This document shows positions 36,128 to 47,999 of a stretch of DNA of 64,000 nt, piece after piece. The stretch is from Ehretia macrophylla (Eukaryota > Streptophyta > Magnoliopsida > Boraginales > Ehretiaceae). Each line of letters starts with the position of its first letter. The first letter of the stretch is position 1. The notes beneath the pieces were generated by a model. It was not told where the DNA came from, searched no databases, and saw nothing but the letters and a program-made list of their open reading frames with translations. Position numbers and translations under genes: made by a program. The stretch lies in the NCBI GenBank assembly GCA_037974665.1, contig CM075773.1, positions 30,039,853-30,103,852 of the forward strand, in the 5' to 3' direction.

Positions 36128-37720
36128 GTGACGTTGTCTTGCCTAAGGTGCCATGGTATTCGGTAATAGAAATGTGATGGATTAGATTGTCGTCCTTTGC
36201 GTGGCTCACGATGTACGATCCGGGTCGGGAAAAAAGCGCAAAAGAAGAAAAGTATCCCGAAACTGATGAAAACGTTTGATTTTAGGCTCCGAAAATAGGC
36301 GCAGTCTAGCAAGCTTGCTGCCCCTGTCGTAGAGCTATCGAAGAGCTTTCCAACGGTATGCTGTGCACTGCATAACTCCTTACGGATCAAAAGTTATGGG
36401 CACCGAACGACGGATGCCTGTTCACAAGCCCAACGCCCTCGCATTGCGGGCCCGACCTCTACGTGAAGTGAAGTTGTCTTGCCCAAGGTGCCACGGGATT
36501 CGGTAATAGAAATGTGATGGATTAGGTTGTCATCCTTTTCGCGGCTAACGACGTACGATTCGGGAGGACAAAATAGTGTAAAAGAATAAAGTGTCCCGAA
36601 AATGTTTGATTTTGGGCTCTGAAAGCAGATGCAGCAAAGCAGGCTTGGAGCCCCATCGTAGAGCTCTCGGAGAGCTTTTTAACGGTATGTTGTGCGCCGT
36701 GTAACTTCTTACAGATCAAAAGTTATAGGCACCGGAGCGACAGATACCTGGTCACCAGCCCCACGCCCTCTGTTTGCGGGCCTAGCCTCTACGTGAAGTG
36801 AAGTTGTCTTGCACAAGGTGTCATGGGATTTGGTAATAGAAATGTGATGGATTAGGTTGTCGTCCTTTCCGCAGTTGACGACGTACGATCCGGGATAGAA
36901 AAACAGGGCAAAAGAAGAAAAGTGTCCCAAAACTTATGAAAATGTTAAATTTTTGGGATCAGAAAACAGGCCTAGCTAAGCAGGCAAGGCGCCCTTGTCG
37001 CAGAGCTCTTAGAGAGCTTTCCAATGGTATACTGTGCGCCGCGTAACTTCTTACGGATCAAAAGTTAAGGGCACTGGAGCAACGGATACCTGGTCACAAT
37101 CCCCATGCCCTTTGTTTGCGGGCCCAGCCTCTACGTGAAGTGAAGTTGTCTTGCGCAAGGTGCCGTGGGATTCGGTATTAGAAATGTGATGGATTAGGTT
37201 GTAGCCTTTTTCGCGGCTCACCACGGATGATACGGGACGGAAAAACAGCGCAAAAGAAGAAAAGTATTGCGAAGTTGATGAAAATGATCAATTTCGGGTT
37301 CCGAAAATAGGCACAACTGAGCATGCTTGGTGCCCCCGCCGTAGTGCTCTCGGAGAGCTTTCAAACTGTATGTTGTGCGTCGTGTAACTCCTTACGGATC
37401 AAAAGTTATGTGCACCGGAGCGACGGATACCTGGTCACAAGCCCCAAGCCGTCGGTTTGAGGGCCCAGCATCTACATGAAGTGAAGTTGTCTTGCCCAAG
37501 GTGCCATGGGATTCGGTAATAAAAATGTGAGGGATTAGGTTGTCATCATTTTCGCAGCTCACGACGTACGATCCGGGATTGAAAAACAGCACAAAAGATG
37601 AGAAGTGTCCCAAAACTAATGAAAACGTTCGATTCTGGGCTCTGAAAATAGGCACAGCCAAGCAAGCTTGCTATCCCCGTCATAGAGCTCTCAGAGAGCT
37701 TTCCAACGGTATGCTGTGCA

Positions 37721-37737
37721 CCGCGAAACTCCTTGAA
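37721..37737 (+). repeat. 84-bp truncation shared by both HOR units (second copy)
   Basis: Same join as at 36111, GCGAAACTCCTTGAAGTGA, in the second HOR unit. Confidence 0.88.
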
Positions 37738-40700
37738 GTGAAGTTGTCTTCCCCAAGGTGACGTGGGATTCGGTAACAGAAATGTGATGATTTAAGTTGT
37801 CGTCTTTTTTGTGGCTCACGACGTACGATCCGGGACGGAAAAACAGCGCAAAAGAAGAAAAGTGTCCCGAAACGGATGAAAATGTTCAATTTTGGGCTGC
37901 GAAAATAGTCGCAGCCTAGCAAGCTTGCTGCCCTTGTCGTAGAGCTCTCGAAGAGCTTTCCAACCGTATGCTGTGCACCGCATAACTCCTTACGGATCAA
38001 AAGTTATGGGCACCGAACGACGGATGCCTGTTCACAAGCCCAACGCCCTCGCATTGCGGGCCCGACCTCTACGTGAAGTGAAGTTGTCTTGCCCAAGGTG
38101 CCACGGGATTCGGTAATAGAAATGTGATGGATTAGGTTGTCATCCTTTTCGCGGCTAACGACGTACGATTCGGGAGGACAAAATAGTGTAAAAGAATAAA
38201 GTGTCCCGAAACTGATGAAAATGTTTGATTTTGGGCTCTGAAAGCAGATGCAGCAAAGCAGGCTTGGAGCCCCATCGTAGAGCTCTCGCAGAGCTTTCCA
38301 ACGGTATGCTGTGCGCCGCGTAACTACTTACGGATCAAAAGTTATAGGCACTGGAGCGACAGATACCTGGTCACCAGCCCCACGCCCTCTGTTTGCGGGC
38401 CCAGCCTCTACGTGAAGTGAAGTTGTCTTGCACAAGGTGTCATGGGATTTGGTAATAGAAATGTGATGGATTAGGTTGTCGTCCTTTCCGCAGTTGACGA
38501 CGTACGATCCGGGATAGAAAAACAGGGCAAAAGAAGAAAAGTGTCCCAAAACTTATGAAAATGTTAAATTTTTGGGATCAGAAAACAGGCCTAGCTAAGC
38601 AGGAAAGGCGCCCTTGTCGTAGAGCACTTAGAGAGCTTTCCAACGGTATACTGTGCGCTGCGTAACTTCTTACAGATCAAGAGTTACGGGCACTTGAGCG
38701 CCGGATTCCTGGTCACAAGTCCCACGCCCTCGATTTGCGGGCCCAGTCTCTTCGTGAAGTGAAGTTGTCTTGCCCAAGGTGCAGTGGGATTCGGTATTAG
38801 AAATAAGATGATTAGGTTGTCCTCTTTTTCGCGACTCACCACGGATGATACGGGACGGAAAAACAGCGCAAAAGAAGAAAAGTATTGCGAAGTTGATGAA
38901 AATGATCAATTTCGGGTTCCGAAAATAGGCACAACTGAGCATGCTTGGTGCCCACGCCGTAGTGCTCTCGGAGAGCTTTCAAACGGTATGGTGTGTGCCG
39001 TGTAACTAGTTACGGATGAAAAGTTATGGGCGCCGGAACGACGGATACCTAGTCACAAGCCCCATGCCCTCGGTTTGCGAGCCCAGCATCTACTTGAAGT
39101 GAAGTTGTCTTGCCCGAGGTGCCATGGGATTCGGTAATAGAAATGTGATGGATCAAGTTGTTATCCTTTTCGCGGCTCACGACGTACGATCCGGGATGAA
39201 AAAATAGCGCAAAAGAAGAAAAATGTCCCGAAATAGATGAAAACGTTTGATTTTGATCTCTGAAAACAGGCGCAGGCGAGCAAGCTTGCTATCCCCGTCA
39301 TAGAACTCTCAGAGAGCTTTCCAACGGTATGCTGTGCGCCGCGTAACTCCTTACGAATCAAAAGTTATGGGCACCGGAGCGATGAAAAGCTGGTCCCAAG
39401 CCCCACGCCCTCTGTTTGTGGGCCCAGCCTCTACGTGAGGTGAAGTTGTCTTGCCCAAGGTGCCGTGGGATTCAGTAATAGAAATGTGATGGATTAGGTT
39501 GTCGTCCTTTTCGCGGCTGACGACGTACGATCTGGGATGAAAAAACAGTGCAAAACTGGAAAAGTGTCCCGAAACTGATGAAAACATTCGATTTTGGGCT
39601 CTGAAAATAGGCGCAGCCGAGCAAGCTTGGTGCCCCCGTCGTAGAGTTCTCGGAGAGCTTTCCAACGGCATGCTGTGCGCTGCGTAACTCCTTACGGATC
39701 AATAGATATGGGCACCGGAGCGACGGAGACCTAGTCAAAAGCCCCACGCCCTCTGTTTGTGGGCCCAGCCTCTAAGGGAAGTGAAGTTGTCTTGCCCAAG
39801 GTACCATGTGATTCGGTAATAGAAATATGATGGATTAGGTTGTCGTCCTTTTCGCTGCTCACGTACGATCCGGGACGAAAAAATAGCGCAAAAGACGAAA
39901 AGTGTCCCAAAACTTATGAAAATGTTCGATTTTAGGCTTTGAAAACAAGCGCATCCGAGCAAGCTAAGTTCCCCCATCGTAGAGCTCTCAGAGTGCTTTC
40001 CAGCAGTATACTGTGCGCCGTGTAACTCCTTACAGAGCAAAAGTTATGGACACCGGAGCGATGGATACCTGGTCACAAGCCCCACGCCCTCTGTTTGCGG
40101 GCCCAGCCTCTACGTGATGTGAAGTTGTCTTGCCCAAGGTGCCATGTGATTCAAAAATAGAAATGTGATGGAATAGGATGTCGTCTTTTTCCCAGCTCAC
40201 GACATACGATGCGGGACGGAAAAACAACGTAAAAGAAGAAAAATTTTCCAAAACTTATGAAAATGTTCGATTTTGGGCTTAGAAAATCGGAGGAGCCATG
40301 TAGGCTAATGCCCCCATCGTAGAGCTCTCAAAGAGCTTTCCAACAGTATGCTGTGCACCGTGTAACTCCTTACGGATCAAAAGTTATGAGTACCGGAGCG
40401 ACGGATACCTGGTCATAAGACCCATGCACTATGTTTGCCGGCCCAGCCTCTACATGAAGAGAAGTTGTCTTGCCCAAGGTGTCGTACGATTCGGAAATAG
40501 AAATGTGATGGATTAGGTTGTCGTCCTTTTCACAGCTCACGACATACGATCCGGGACAGAAAAATAGCGCAAAAGATGAAAAGTGTTCTGAAACTAATGA
40601 AAATGTTCGATTTTGGGTTCTGAAAATATTGGCAGCCAAGCACGCTTGGTGCCTTTGTCGTAGAGCTCTCGGAGAGCTTTCCAATGGTATGTTGCGCGCC

Positions 40701-43700
40701 GCGTAACTCCTTACGGATAAGAAGTTATAGGCACCGGAGCGACGGATTCCTAGTCACAAGCCCCACTTCCTCTGTTTCCGGGCCCATCCTACGTGAAGCG
40801 AAGTTGTCTTGCCCAAGGTGCCATGGGCTTCGGTAATAGAAATGTGAGGATTAGGTTGTCATCCTTTTCGCGGCTCACGACGTACGATCCGGGACTGAAA
40901 AATAGCGCAAAAGAAGAGATGTGTCCCAAAACCAATGAAAACGTTCGATTTTGGGCTCCGAAAACAGGCATAGCGGACCAAGCTTGCTGTACCTGTCGTA
41001 GAGCTCTCGAAGAGCTTTCCAACGGTATGCTATGCATAGTAAAACTCCTTACGGATCAAAAGTTATAGGCACCAGAGCGACGGATACCTGGTCACAAGCT
41101 CCACGGCCTCTGTTTGCGTGCCCAGCCTCTACGTGAAGTGAAGTTGTCTTGCCTAAGGTGCCATGAGATTCGGTAATAAAAATGTGATGGATTAGGTTCT
41201 CGTCCTTTTCGCGGCTCACGTCGTATGATTCGGGACTGAAAAACTGCACAAAAGAAGAAATATGTCCCGAAACTGATGAAAACGTTCGATTTTGGGCTCC
41301 GTAAACAGGCCCAGCCGAGCAAGCTTGCTACCCCCGTTGTAGAGCTCTCGGATTGCTTTCCAACGGTATGATGTGCGCCGCGTAACTCCTTAAGGATCAA
41401 AACTTATGAGCACCGGAGCGACGGATACCTGGTCAAAAGACCCATGCCCTCTGTTTGCGGGCCCAGCCTCTACATGAAGTGAAGTTGTGTTGCCCAAGGT
41501 GCAGTGGGATTCGGTAATAGAAATGTGAGGTATTAGTTTGTTGTCTTTTTCACGGCTCACGACGTACAATCAGGGACGGAAAAATATCGCAAAAGAAGAA
41601 AAGTAACCATAAACTAATGAAAACATTCGATTTTGGGATTCTAAAATAGGCACAGCTGAGCAACTTGGTGCCCCTGTGGTAGAGCTCTCGGAGAGCTTTC
41701 CAAAGGTATGGTGTGCGCTGTGTAACTCATTACGGATCAAAAGTTATAGGCACCGGAGCGACGGATACCTGGTCACAAGCCCCACGTCCTCGGTTTGCGA
41801 GCCCAGCCTCTACGTGAATTGAAGTTGTCTTGCCCAAGGTGCCGTGGGATTCAGTAATAGAAATGTGAAGGATTAGGTTGTTGTCCTTTCCGCGGCTCAC
41901 GACGTACGATCCGGGATGGAAAAACAACGCAAAAGAAGAAAAGTGTCCCAAAACTAATGAAAACGTACAATTTTGGGATCCTAAAATAGGCACAACCGAG
42001 CAAGCTTGCTGCCCCCGTCGTAGAGCTCTCGGAGAGTTTTCAAACGGTATGCTGTCTGCCGCGAAACTCCTTGCGAATCAAAAGTTATGGGCACCGGAGC
42101 GACGGATACCTGGTCACAAGCCCCACACCCTCTATTTGCGTGCCCTGCCTCTACGTGAAGTGAAGTTGTCTTGCCCAAGGTACCGTGGGATTCGGTAATA
42201 AAAATGTGATGGATTTGGTTGTCGTCCTTTTCGCGGCTTACGACGTACGATTCGGGATGAAAAAACTATACAAAAGAAGAAAAGTGTCCCTAAATTGATG
42301 AAAACGTTCGATTTTGGGATCTGAAAACAGGCACAGCAGAGTACGCTTGCTACCCCTGTCGTAGAGCTCTTAGAGAGCTTTCCAACGGTATGTTGTGCGC
42401 CGCGTAACTACTACGGATCAAAAGTTATAGGCACCGGAGCGACGGATACTTGGTCACAAGCCCCACGCCCTTTGTTTGCGTGTCCAGCCTCTACATGAAG
42501 TGAAGTTTTCTTGCCCAAGGTGCCATGGGATTTGGTAACAGAAATGTGATGGATTAGGTTGTCGTCCTTTTTTAGGCTCACGACGTACGATCCGGGACGG
42601 AAAAGCTGCGCAAAAGAAGAAAAGTCTCCCGAAACTGATGAAAACGTTCGATTTTGGCTCCAAAAATAGGCGCGACCGACCAAGCTTGGTGCCCCCGTCG
42701 TAGAGCTCTCGAAGAGCTTTCCAACGATATGCTGTGCGTTGCATAACTTCATTCGGATCAAAAGTTATGGGCATCGGAGCAGCAGATACCTTATCGTAAG
42801 CCCCACGCCCTCTGTTTGCGGGCCCAGCCTCTGAGTGAAGTGAAGTTGTATTTCCCAAGGAGCCGTGTGATTCGGTAACAGAAATGTGATGGATTATGTT
42901 GTCGTCCATTTTGCGGCTCATGACATACAATCCCGAACGGAAAAACAACAAAAATGAAGAAAATTGTCCCGAAACTGATGAAAATGTTCGATTTTTGGAT
43001 GCGAAAATAGGCGTAGCCGAGCAAGCTTACAGCCCCCGTCATAGAGCTCTCGGAGAGCTTTCCAAATGTATGTGGTGCACCGCATACTCCTTACGGATCA
43101 AAAGTTATAGGCGCCGGAGCGACGGATATTTGGTCACCAGCCCTACACCCTCTCCTTGCGGGCCCAGCCTCTACGTGAAGTGAAGTTGTCTTGCGTAAGG
43201 TGCCATGGAATTCGGTATTATAAATGTGATGGATTAGGTTATAGTCCTTTTCGCGGCTCACGACGTATAATACGGGATGGAAAAACAGCGCAAAAGAAAA
43301 AAAGTATACCAAAATTAATGAAAATGATCGATTTCGGGCTCCAAAAATAGGCGCAGCCAGGCATGCTTGGTGCCCCCGTTGTAGTGCTATCGGAGAGCTT
43401 TTAAACGGTATGTTGTGCGCCGCATAACTCCTTACGAATCAAAAGTGATAGGCACAGGAGCGACGGATACCTGGTCACAAGCCCCACGTCCTCGATTTGA
43501 GGGCCCAGCCTCTACGTGAAGTGAAGTTGTCTCGCCCAAGGTGCCGTGGGATTCGGTAATAAAAATGTGAGGGATTAGGTTGTCATCCTTTTCGCGGCTC
43601 ACGACGTTCGATCTGGGATTGAAAAACTGCGCAAAAGAAGAGAAGTGTCCCAAAATTGATGAAAACGTTTGATTTTGGGATCCTAAAATAGGCACAACCG

Positions 43701-44840
43701 AGCAAGCTTGCTGCCCCCGTCGTAGAGCTCTTGGAGAGTTTTCGAACGGTATGCTGTCTGCCACGTAACTCCTTACAAATCAAAAGTTATGGGTATCGGA
43801 GCGACGGATACCTGGTCACAAGCCCCACGCCCTCTATTTGCGAGCCCTGCCTCTACGTGAAGTGAAGTTGTCTTGCCCAAGGTACTGTGAGATTTGGTAA
43901 CAAAAATGTGATGGATTAGGTTGTCGTCCTTTTCGCGGTTCACGACGTACGATTCGGGATGAAAAATAACGCAAAAGTAGAAAAGTGTCCCAAAACTGAT
44001 GAAAACGTTCGATTTTGGGCTTCAAAAATAGGTGCAGCTGAGCAAGCTTGCTACCCCTGTTGTAGAGCTCTTAGAGAGCTTTTACAACGGTATGTTATGC
44101 ACCGCGTAACTCCGTACGGATCAAAAGTTATAGGCACCGGAGCGACGGATACCTGGTCACAAGCCCCACGCCCTTTGTTTGCGTGTCCAGCCTCTACATG
44201 AAGTGAAGTTATCTTGCCCAAGGTGCCATGGGATTCTGTAATAGAAATGTGATGGATTAGGTTGTCGTCCTTTTTGAGTCTCACGACGTACAATCCAGGA
44301 TGGAAAAACTGTGCAAAAGTAGAAAAGTGTCCCAAAACTGATGAAAACATTAGATTTTGGTCTCTGAAAATAGGCGCGACCGACAAAGCTTGGTGCCCCC
44401 GTCGTAGAGCTCTCGAAGAGCTTTCCAACGATATGCTGTGCGCTGCATAACTCCATTCGGATCAAAAGTTATGGGCATCGGAGCGGCAGATACCTTATCG
44501 TAAGGCCCACGCCCTCTATTTGTGGGCCCAGCCTCTGCGTGAAGTGAAGTTGTATTTCCCAAGGAGCCGTGTGATTCGGTAACAGAAATGTGATGGATTA
44601 TGTTGTCGTCCATTTTGCGGCTCACGACATACAATCCCGGACGGAAAAACAACAAAAAAGAAGAAAATTGTCCCGAAACTGATGAAAATGTTCGATTTTG
44701 GGCTGTGAAAATAGGCACAGCCGAGCAAGCTTGCGGCCCCCGTCATAGAGCTCTCGAAGAGCTTTCCAAATGTATGATGTGCACCGCGTAACTCCTTACA
44801 GATCAAAAGTTATGGGCGCCGGAGCGACAAATTTTTGGTC

Positions 44841-45168
44841 GGCCGTGCCTATTTTCAGAGACCAAAATCGAACGTTTTCATCAATTTTGGGGCACTTTTC
44901 TACTTTTGCGCAGTTTTTCCACCCCGGATCCTACGTCGTGAGCTGCGAAAAGGACAACAACCTAATCCATCACATTTCTATTACAGAATCCCATGGCACC
45001 TTGGGCAAGACAACTTCACTTCATGTAGAGGCTGGACACGCAAACAGAGGGCGTGGCGCTTGTGACCAGGTATCCGTCGCTCTGGTGCCTATAACTTTTG
45101 ATCCGTACGGAGTTATGCAGCGAACAACATACCGTTGGAAAGCTCTCTGAGAGCTCTACGACAGGGGT
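44841..45168 (-). repeat. Inverted satellite monomer
   Basis: The only reverse-oriented monomer in the window. It shows GGCACTTTTCTACTTTTGCG, CTAATCCATCACATTTCTAT, CAAGACAACTTCACTTCATG, CCAGGTATCCGTCGC and AACTTTTGATCCGTACGG, all reverse complements of normal landmarks. Read on the minus strand it is closest to the X monomer at 44040-44390, sharing CTCCGTACGG, GCGTGTCCAG, CTACATGAAG, GATTCTGTAATAG and GGTCTCTGAAAATAGG. The left join shares GGTC (44837-44840) with both sides. The right join falls in the perfect palindrome AGCAAGCTTGCT (45169-45180). About 300 bp of the preceding Z monomer is lost. Confidence 0.93.
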
Positions 45169-45180
45169 AGCAAGCTTGCT
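45169..45180. other. Palindrome at inversion breakpoint
   Basis: AGCAAGCTTGCT is perfectly self-complementary and occurs in many forward monomers of this part of the array. Here it joins the inverted monomer to the following forward Y monomer, so it belongs to both orientations. It is a plausible site for the strand exchange that made the inversion. Confidence 0.8.
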
Positions 45181-47999
45181 GCCCCCGTCGTAGAACTCTC
45201 GAAGAGCTTTCCAACGATATGTTGTGCGCCGCGTAACTCCATTCGTATCAAAATTATGGGTACCGGAGCGGCAGATACCTTGTCGTAAGCCTTACGCCCT
45301 CTGTTTGCGGGCCCAGCCTCTGCGTAAAGTAAAGTTTTCTTTCCCAAGGAGCCGTGTGATTCGGTAATAGAAATGTGATGGATTATGTTGTCGTCTATTT
45401 TGCGGCTCACGACGTACGATCCCGGACGGAAAAATAGCAAAAAAGAAGAAAATTATCCCGAAACTGATGAAAATGTTCAATTTTGGGCAACCAAAATAGG
45501 TGCAGCCTAGCAAGCTTGCTGCCCTCGTCGTAGAGCTCTTGGAGAGCTTTCCAACGGTATGGTGTGCACCGCGTAACTCCTTCGGGATCAAAAGTTATGG
45601 GCACCGGAGCGACGGATACCTTGTTATATGCCCACGCCCTATGTTTGCGGGCCCAGCCTCTATGTGAAGTGAAGTTGTGTTGCCCAAGGTGCCGTGTGAT
45701 TCGGTAATAGAAATGTGATGGATTTTGTTGTTGTCCTTTTTGCAGCTCACGACGTACGATCCGGGACGAAAAAATAGCGCAAAAGAAGAAAAGTGTTACA
45801 AAACTGATGAAAATGTATGATTTTGGGCTATGAAAATAGGTGCAGCCGAGCAAGATTGCTACCCCCGTCTTAGAGCTCTCAGAGAGCTTTCTAACCGTAT
45901 GCTGTGCACCGCGTAAGTCTTTACAGATCAAAAGTTATGGGCATCGGAGCGACGGGTACCTGGTCACAAGCCCCATGTCCTCTGTTTGCAGGCCCAGCCT
46001 CTACATGAAGTGAAGTTGTCTTGCCCAAGGTGCCATTGAATTCGGTAATAAAAATGTGATGGATTAGGTTGTCAACCTTTTCGCGGCTCACGACGTACAA
46101 TCCGGGACGGAAAAACAGCTCAAAAGAAGAAAAGTATCCATAAACTAATGAAAACAATTGATTTTGGGCTTCTAAAACTGGCGCAGCTGAGCAGGCTCAG
46201 TGCCCCCATCGTAGAGCTCTCGAAGAGCTTTCTAACGGTATGTTGTGCGATGCGTAACTCTTTACGAATCAAAAGTTATAGGCACCAGAGCGACGAATAC
46301 CTGGTCTTAAGCCCCACACCCTCTGTTTGGGTGCCCGGCCTCTACGTGAAATGAAGTTGTCTTGCCCAAGGTGCCAAGGGATTCAGTAACAGAAATGTGA
46401 TGGATTAGATTGTCGTCCTTTTCGCAGCTCACGACGTACGATCTGGGACGAAAAAACTATGCAAAAGAAGAAAAGTGCCTCGAATTTGTTGAAAACGTTC
46501 GATTTTGGTGTTCGAAAATAGGCGTAGCTGAGCAAGCTTGGTGCCCCGTCGTAGAGCTCTCGGAGAGCTTTCCAATGATATGCTGTGCTCCGCATAACTC
46601 CTTACGGATCAAAAGTTATAGGCACCGGAGCGACTGATACCTTGTCATAAGCCCCACGCCCTTTGTTTGCGGGCCCAGCCTCTACGTGAAGTGAAGTTGC
46701 CTTGCCCAAGGTGCCATGTGATTCGGTAATAGAAATGTGATGGAATAGGATGTCGTCTTTTTTGCGGCTTAGGTACGATACGGAACGGAAAAACAGCGCA
46801 AAAGAAGAAAAGTGTCCCAAAACTTAAGAAAATGTTCAATTTTAGGCTCTGAAAACAAGCGCAACCGAGCAGGTTAGGTGCCCACATCGTAGAACTCTCA
46901 CAGTGCTTTCCAACGGTATGCTGTGCGCCGTATAACTCCTTACGGATCAAAAGTTATGGGTACCGGAGCGACGGATACATGGTCACAAGCCCTACGCCCT
47001 TGATTTGCAGGCCCAGCCTTTACGTGAAGTGAAGTTTTCTTGTCCAAGGTGCCGTGGGATTCGGCAATAGAAATGGGATGAATTAGGTTGTCGTCCTTTT
47101 CACGGCTCACGACGTACGATTCGGGAAAGAAAAACAGCACAAAAGAAGAAAAATGTCCCAAAACTAATGAAAATGTTCAAATTTCAGCTCTGAAAACAGG
47201 CGCAGCTGAGTAAGCTTGCTGCCCCTATCGTAGAACTCTCAGAGGGCTTTCTAACGGGATGCTGTGCACCGCATAACTCCTTACGGATCAAAAGTTATGG
47301 GCACCGGAGCGAAGGATACCTGGTCTCAAGCCCCACGCCCCCTGTTTGCCGGCACAACCTCTATGTGAAGTGAAGTTGTCTTGCCCAAGGTGCCGTGGGA
47401 TTCGGTAATAGAAATGTGATGGATTAGGTTGTCCTCCTTTTCCCGGTTCACAACGTATAATCCTGAACGGAAATATGGCGTAAAAGAAGAAAAGTGTCTC
47501 GAAACTGATTAAAACATTCGATTTTGGGCTCTGAAAATAGTGGCAGCCGAGTAGGCTTGCTGCCCCCATCATAGAGCTCATGGAGAGCTTTCCAACGGTA
47601 TGCGGTGCACCGCATAACTCCTTACGGATCAAAAGTGAAGGGCACTGGAGCGACGAATACCTGGTCACAAGCCCCACGCCCTCGGTTTGCAGGCCCAGCC
47701 TTTACGTGAAGTGAAGTTGTCTTGCCCAAGGTACCATGGGATTCGGTAATAGAAATGTGATGGATTAGGTTGTCATCCTTTTTGCGGCTCATGACGTACG
47801 ATCCGGGACGGAAAAATAGCGCAAAACAAGAAAAGTGTCCCGAAACTAATGAAAACATTCAATTTTGGGCTCCGAAAACAAGCGCTGCTAGGCAGGCTTC
47901 CTACCCTTATCGTAAAGCTCTCGGAGAGCTTTCCAACGGTATACTGTGCGACGCTTAACTCCTTACAGATCAAAAGTTATGGGCACCGAAGCGACAGAT

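Larger units (their letters stand above)
35787..39010 (+). repeat. Direct duplication of a five-monomer HOR (~1.61 kb), mosaic
   Basis: Unit 1 runs 35787-37396 and unit 2 from 37397 to about 39010. The offset is 1610 bp in the first part and 1619 after a 9-bp deletion in unit 1 near 36600. Each unit has five monomers, one shortened by 84 bp. The stretch 35930-36127 looks identical to 37540-37737. The next ~240 bp differ by roughly 10 percent, and near-identity then resumes from about 36371 (with CACCGAACGACGGATGCCTG in both). The near-identity and the shared truncation show a recent common origin; the divergent patch needs conversion or exchange with another monomer. Confidence 0.87.
41990..45580 (+). 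repeat. Five-monomer HOR (~1.70 kb) with disrupted second copy
   Basis: Markers recur at 1703-1704 bp: ACGGTATGCTGTCTGCC at 42046 and 43748; the pair GCGTGTCCAGCCTCTACATG (42479, 44182) in monomer X; and CATCGGAGC...AGATACCTTATCGTAAG (42773, 44476) in monomer Y, which also has CCCAAGGAGCCGTGTGATTC. After the second X and Y the next monomer breaks off after ~40 bp and an inverted X follows, then another Y (GGCAGATACCTTGTCGTAAG, 45270). Confidence 0.85.

Noticed and set aside
44770-45150. A 126-codon plus-strand frame resembling minus-strand satellite frames
   Set aside because: It is the usual minus-strand satellite frame seen on the plus strand because this monomer is inverted. The inversion is real; the frame is not a gene.
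42454-45931. Longest satellite frames (165 and 174 codons, minus strand)
   Set aside because: They run across monomer borders only because a small indel restores frame by chance. Composition and content equal the shorter satellite frames.
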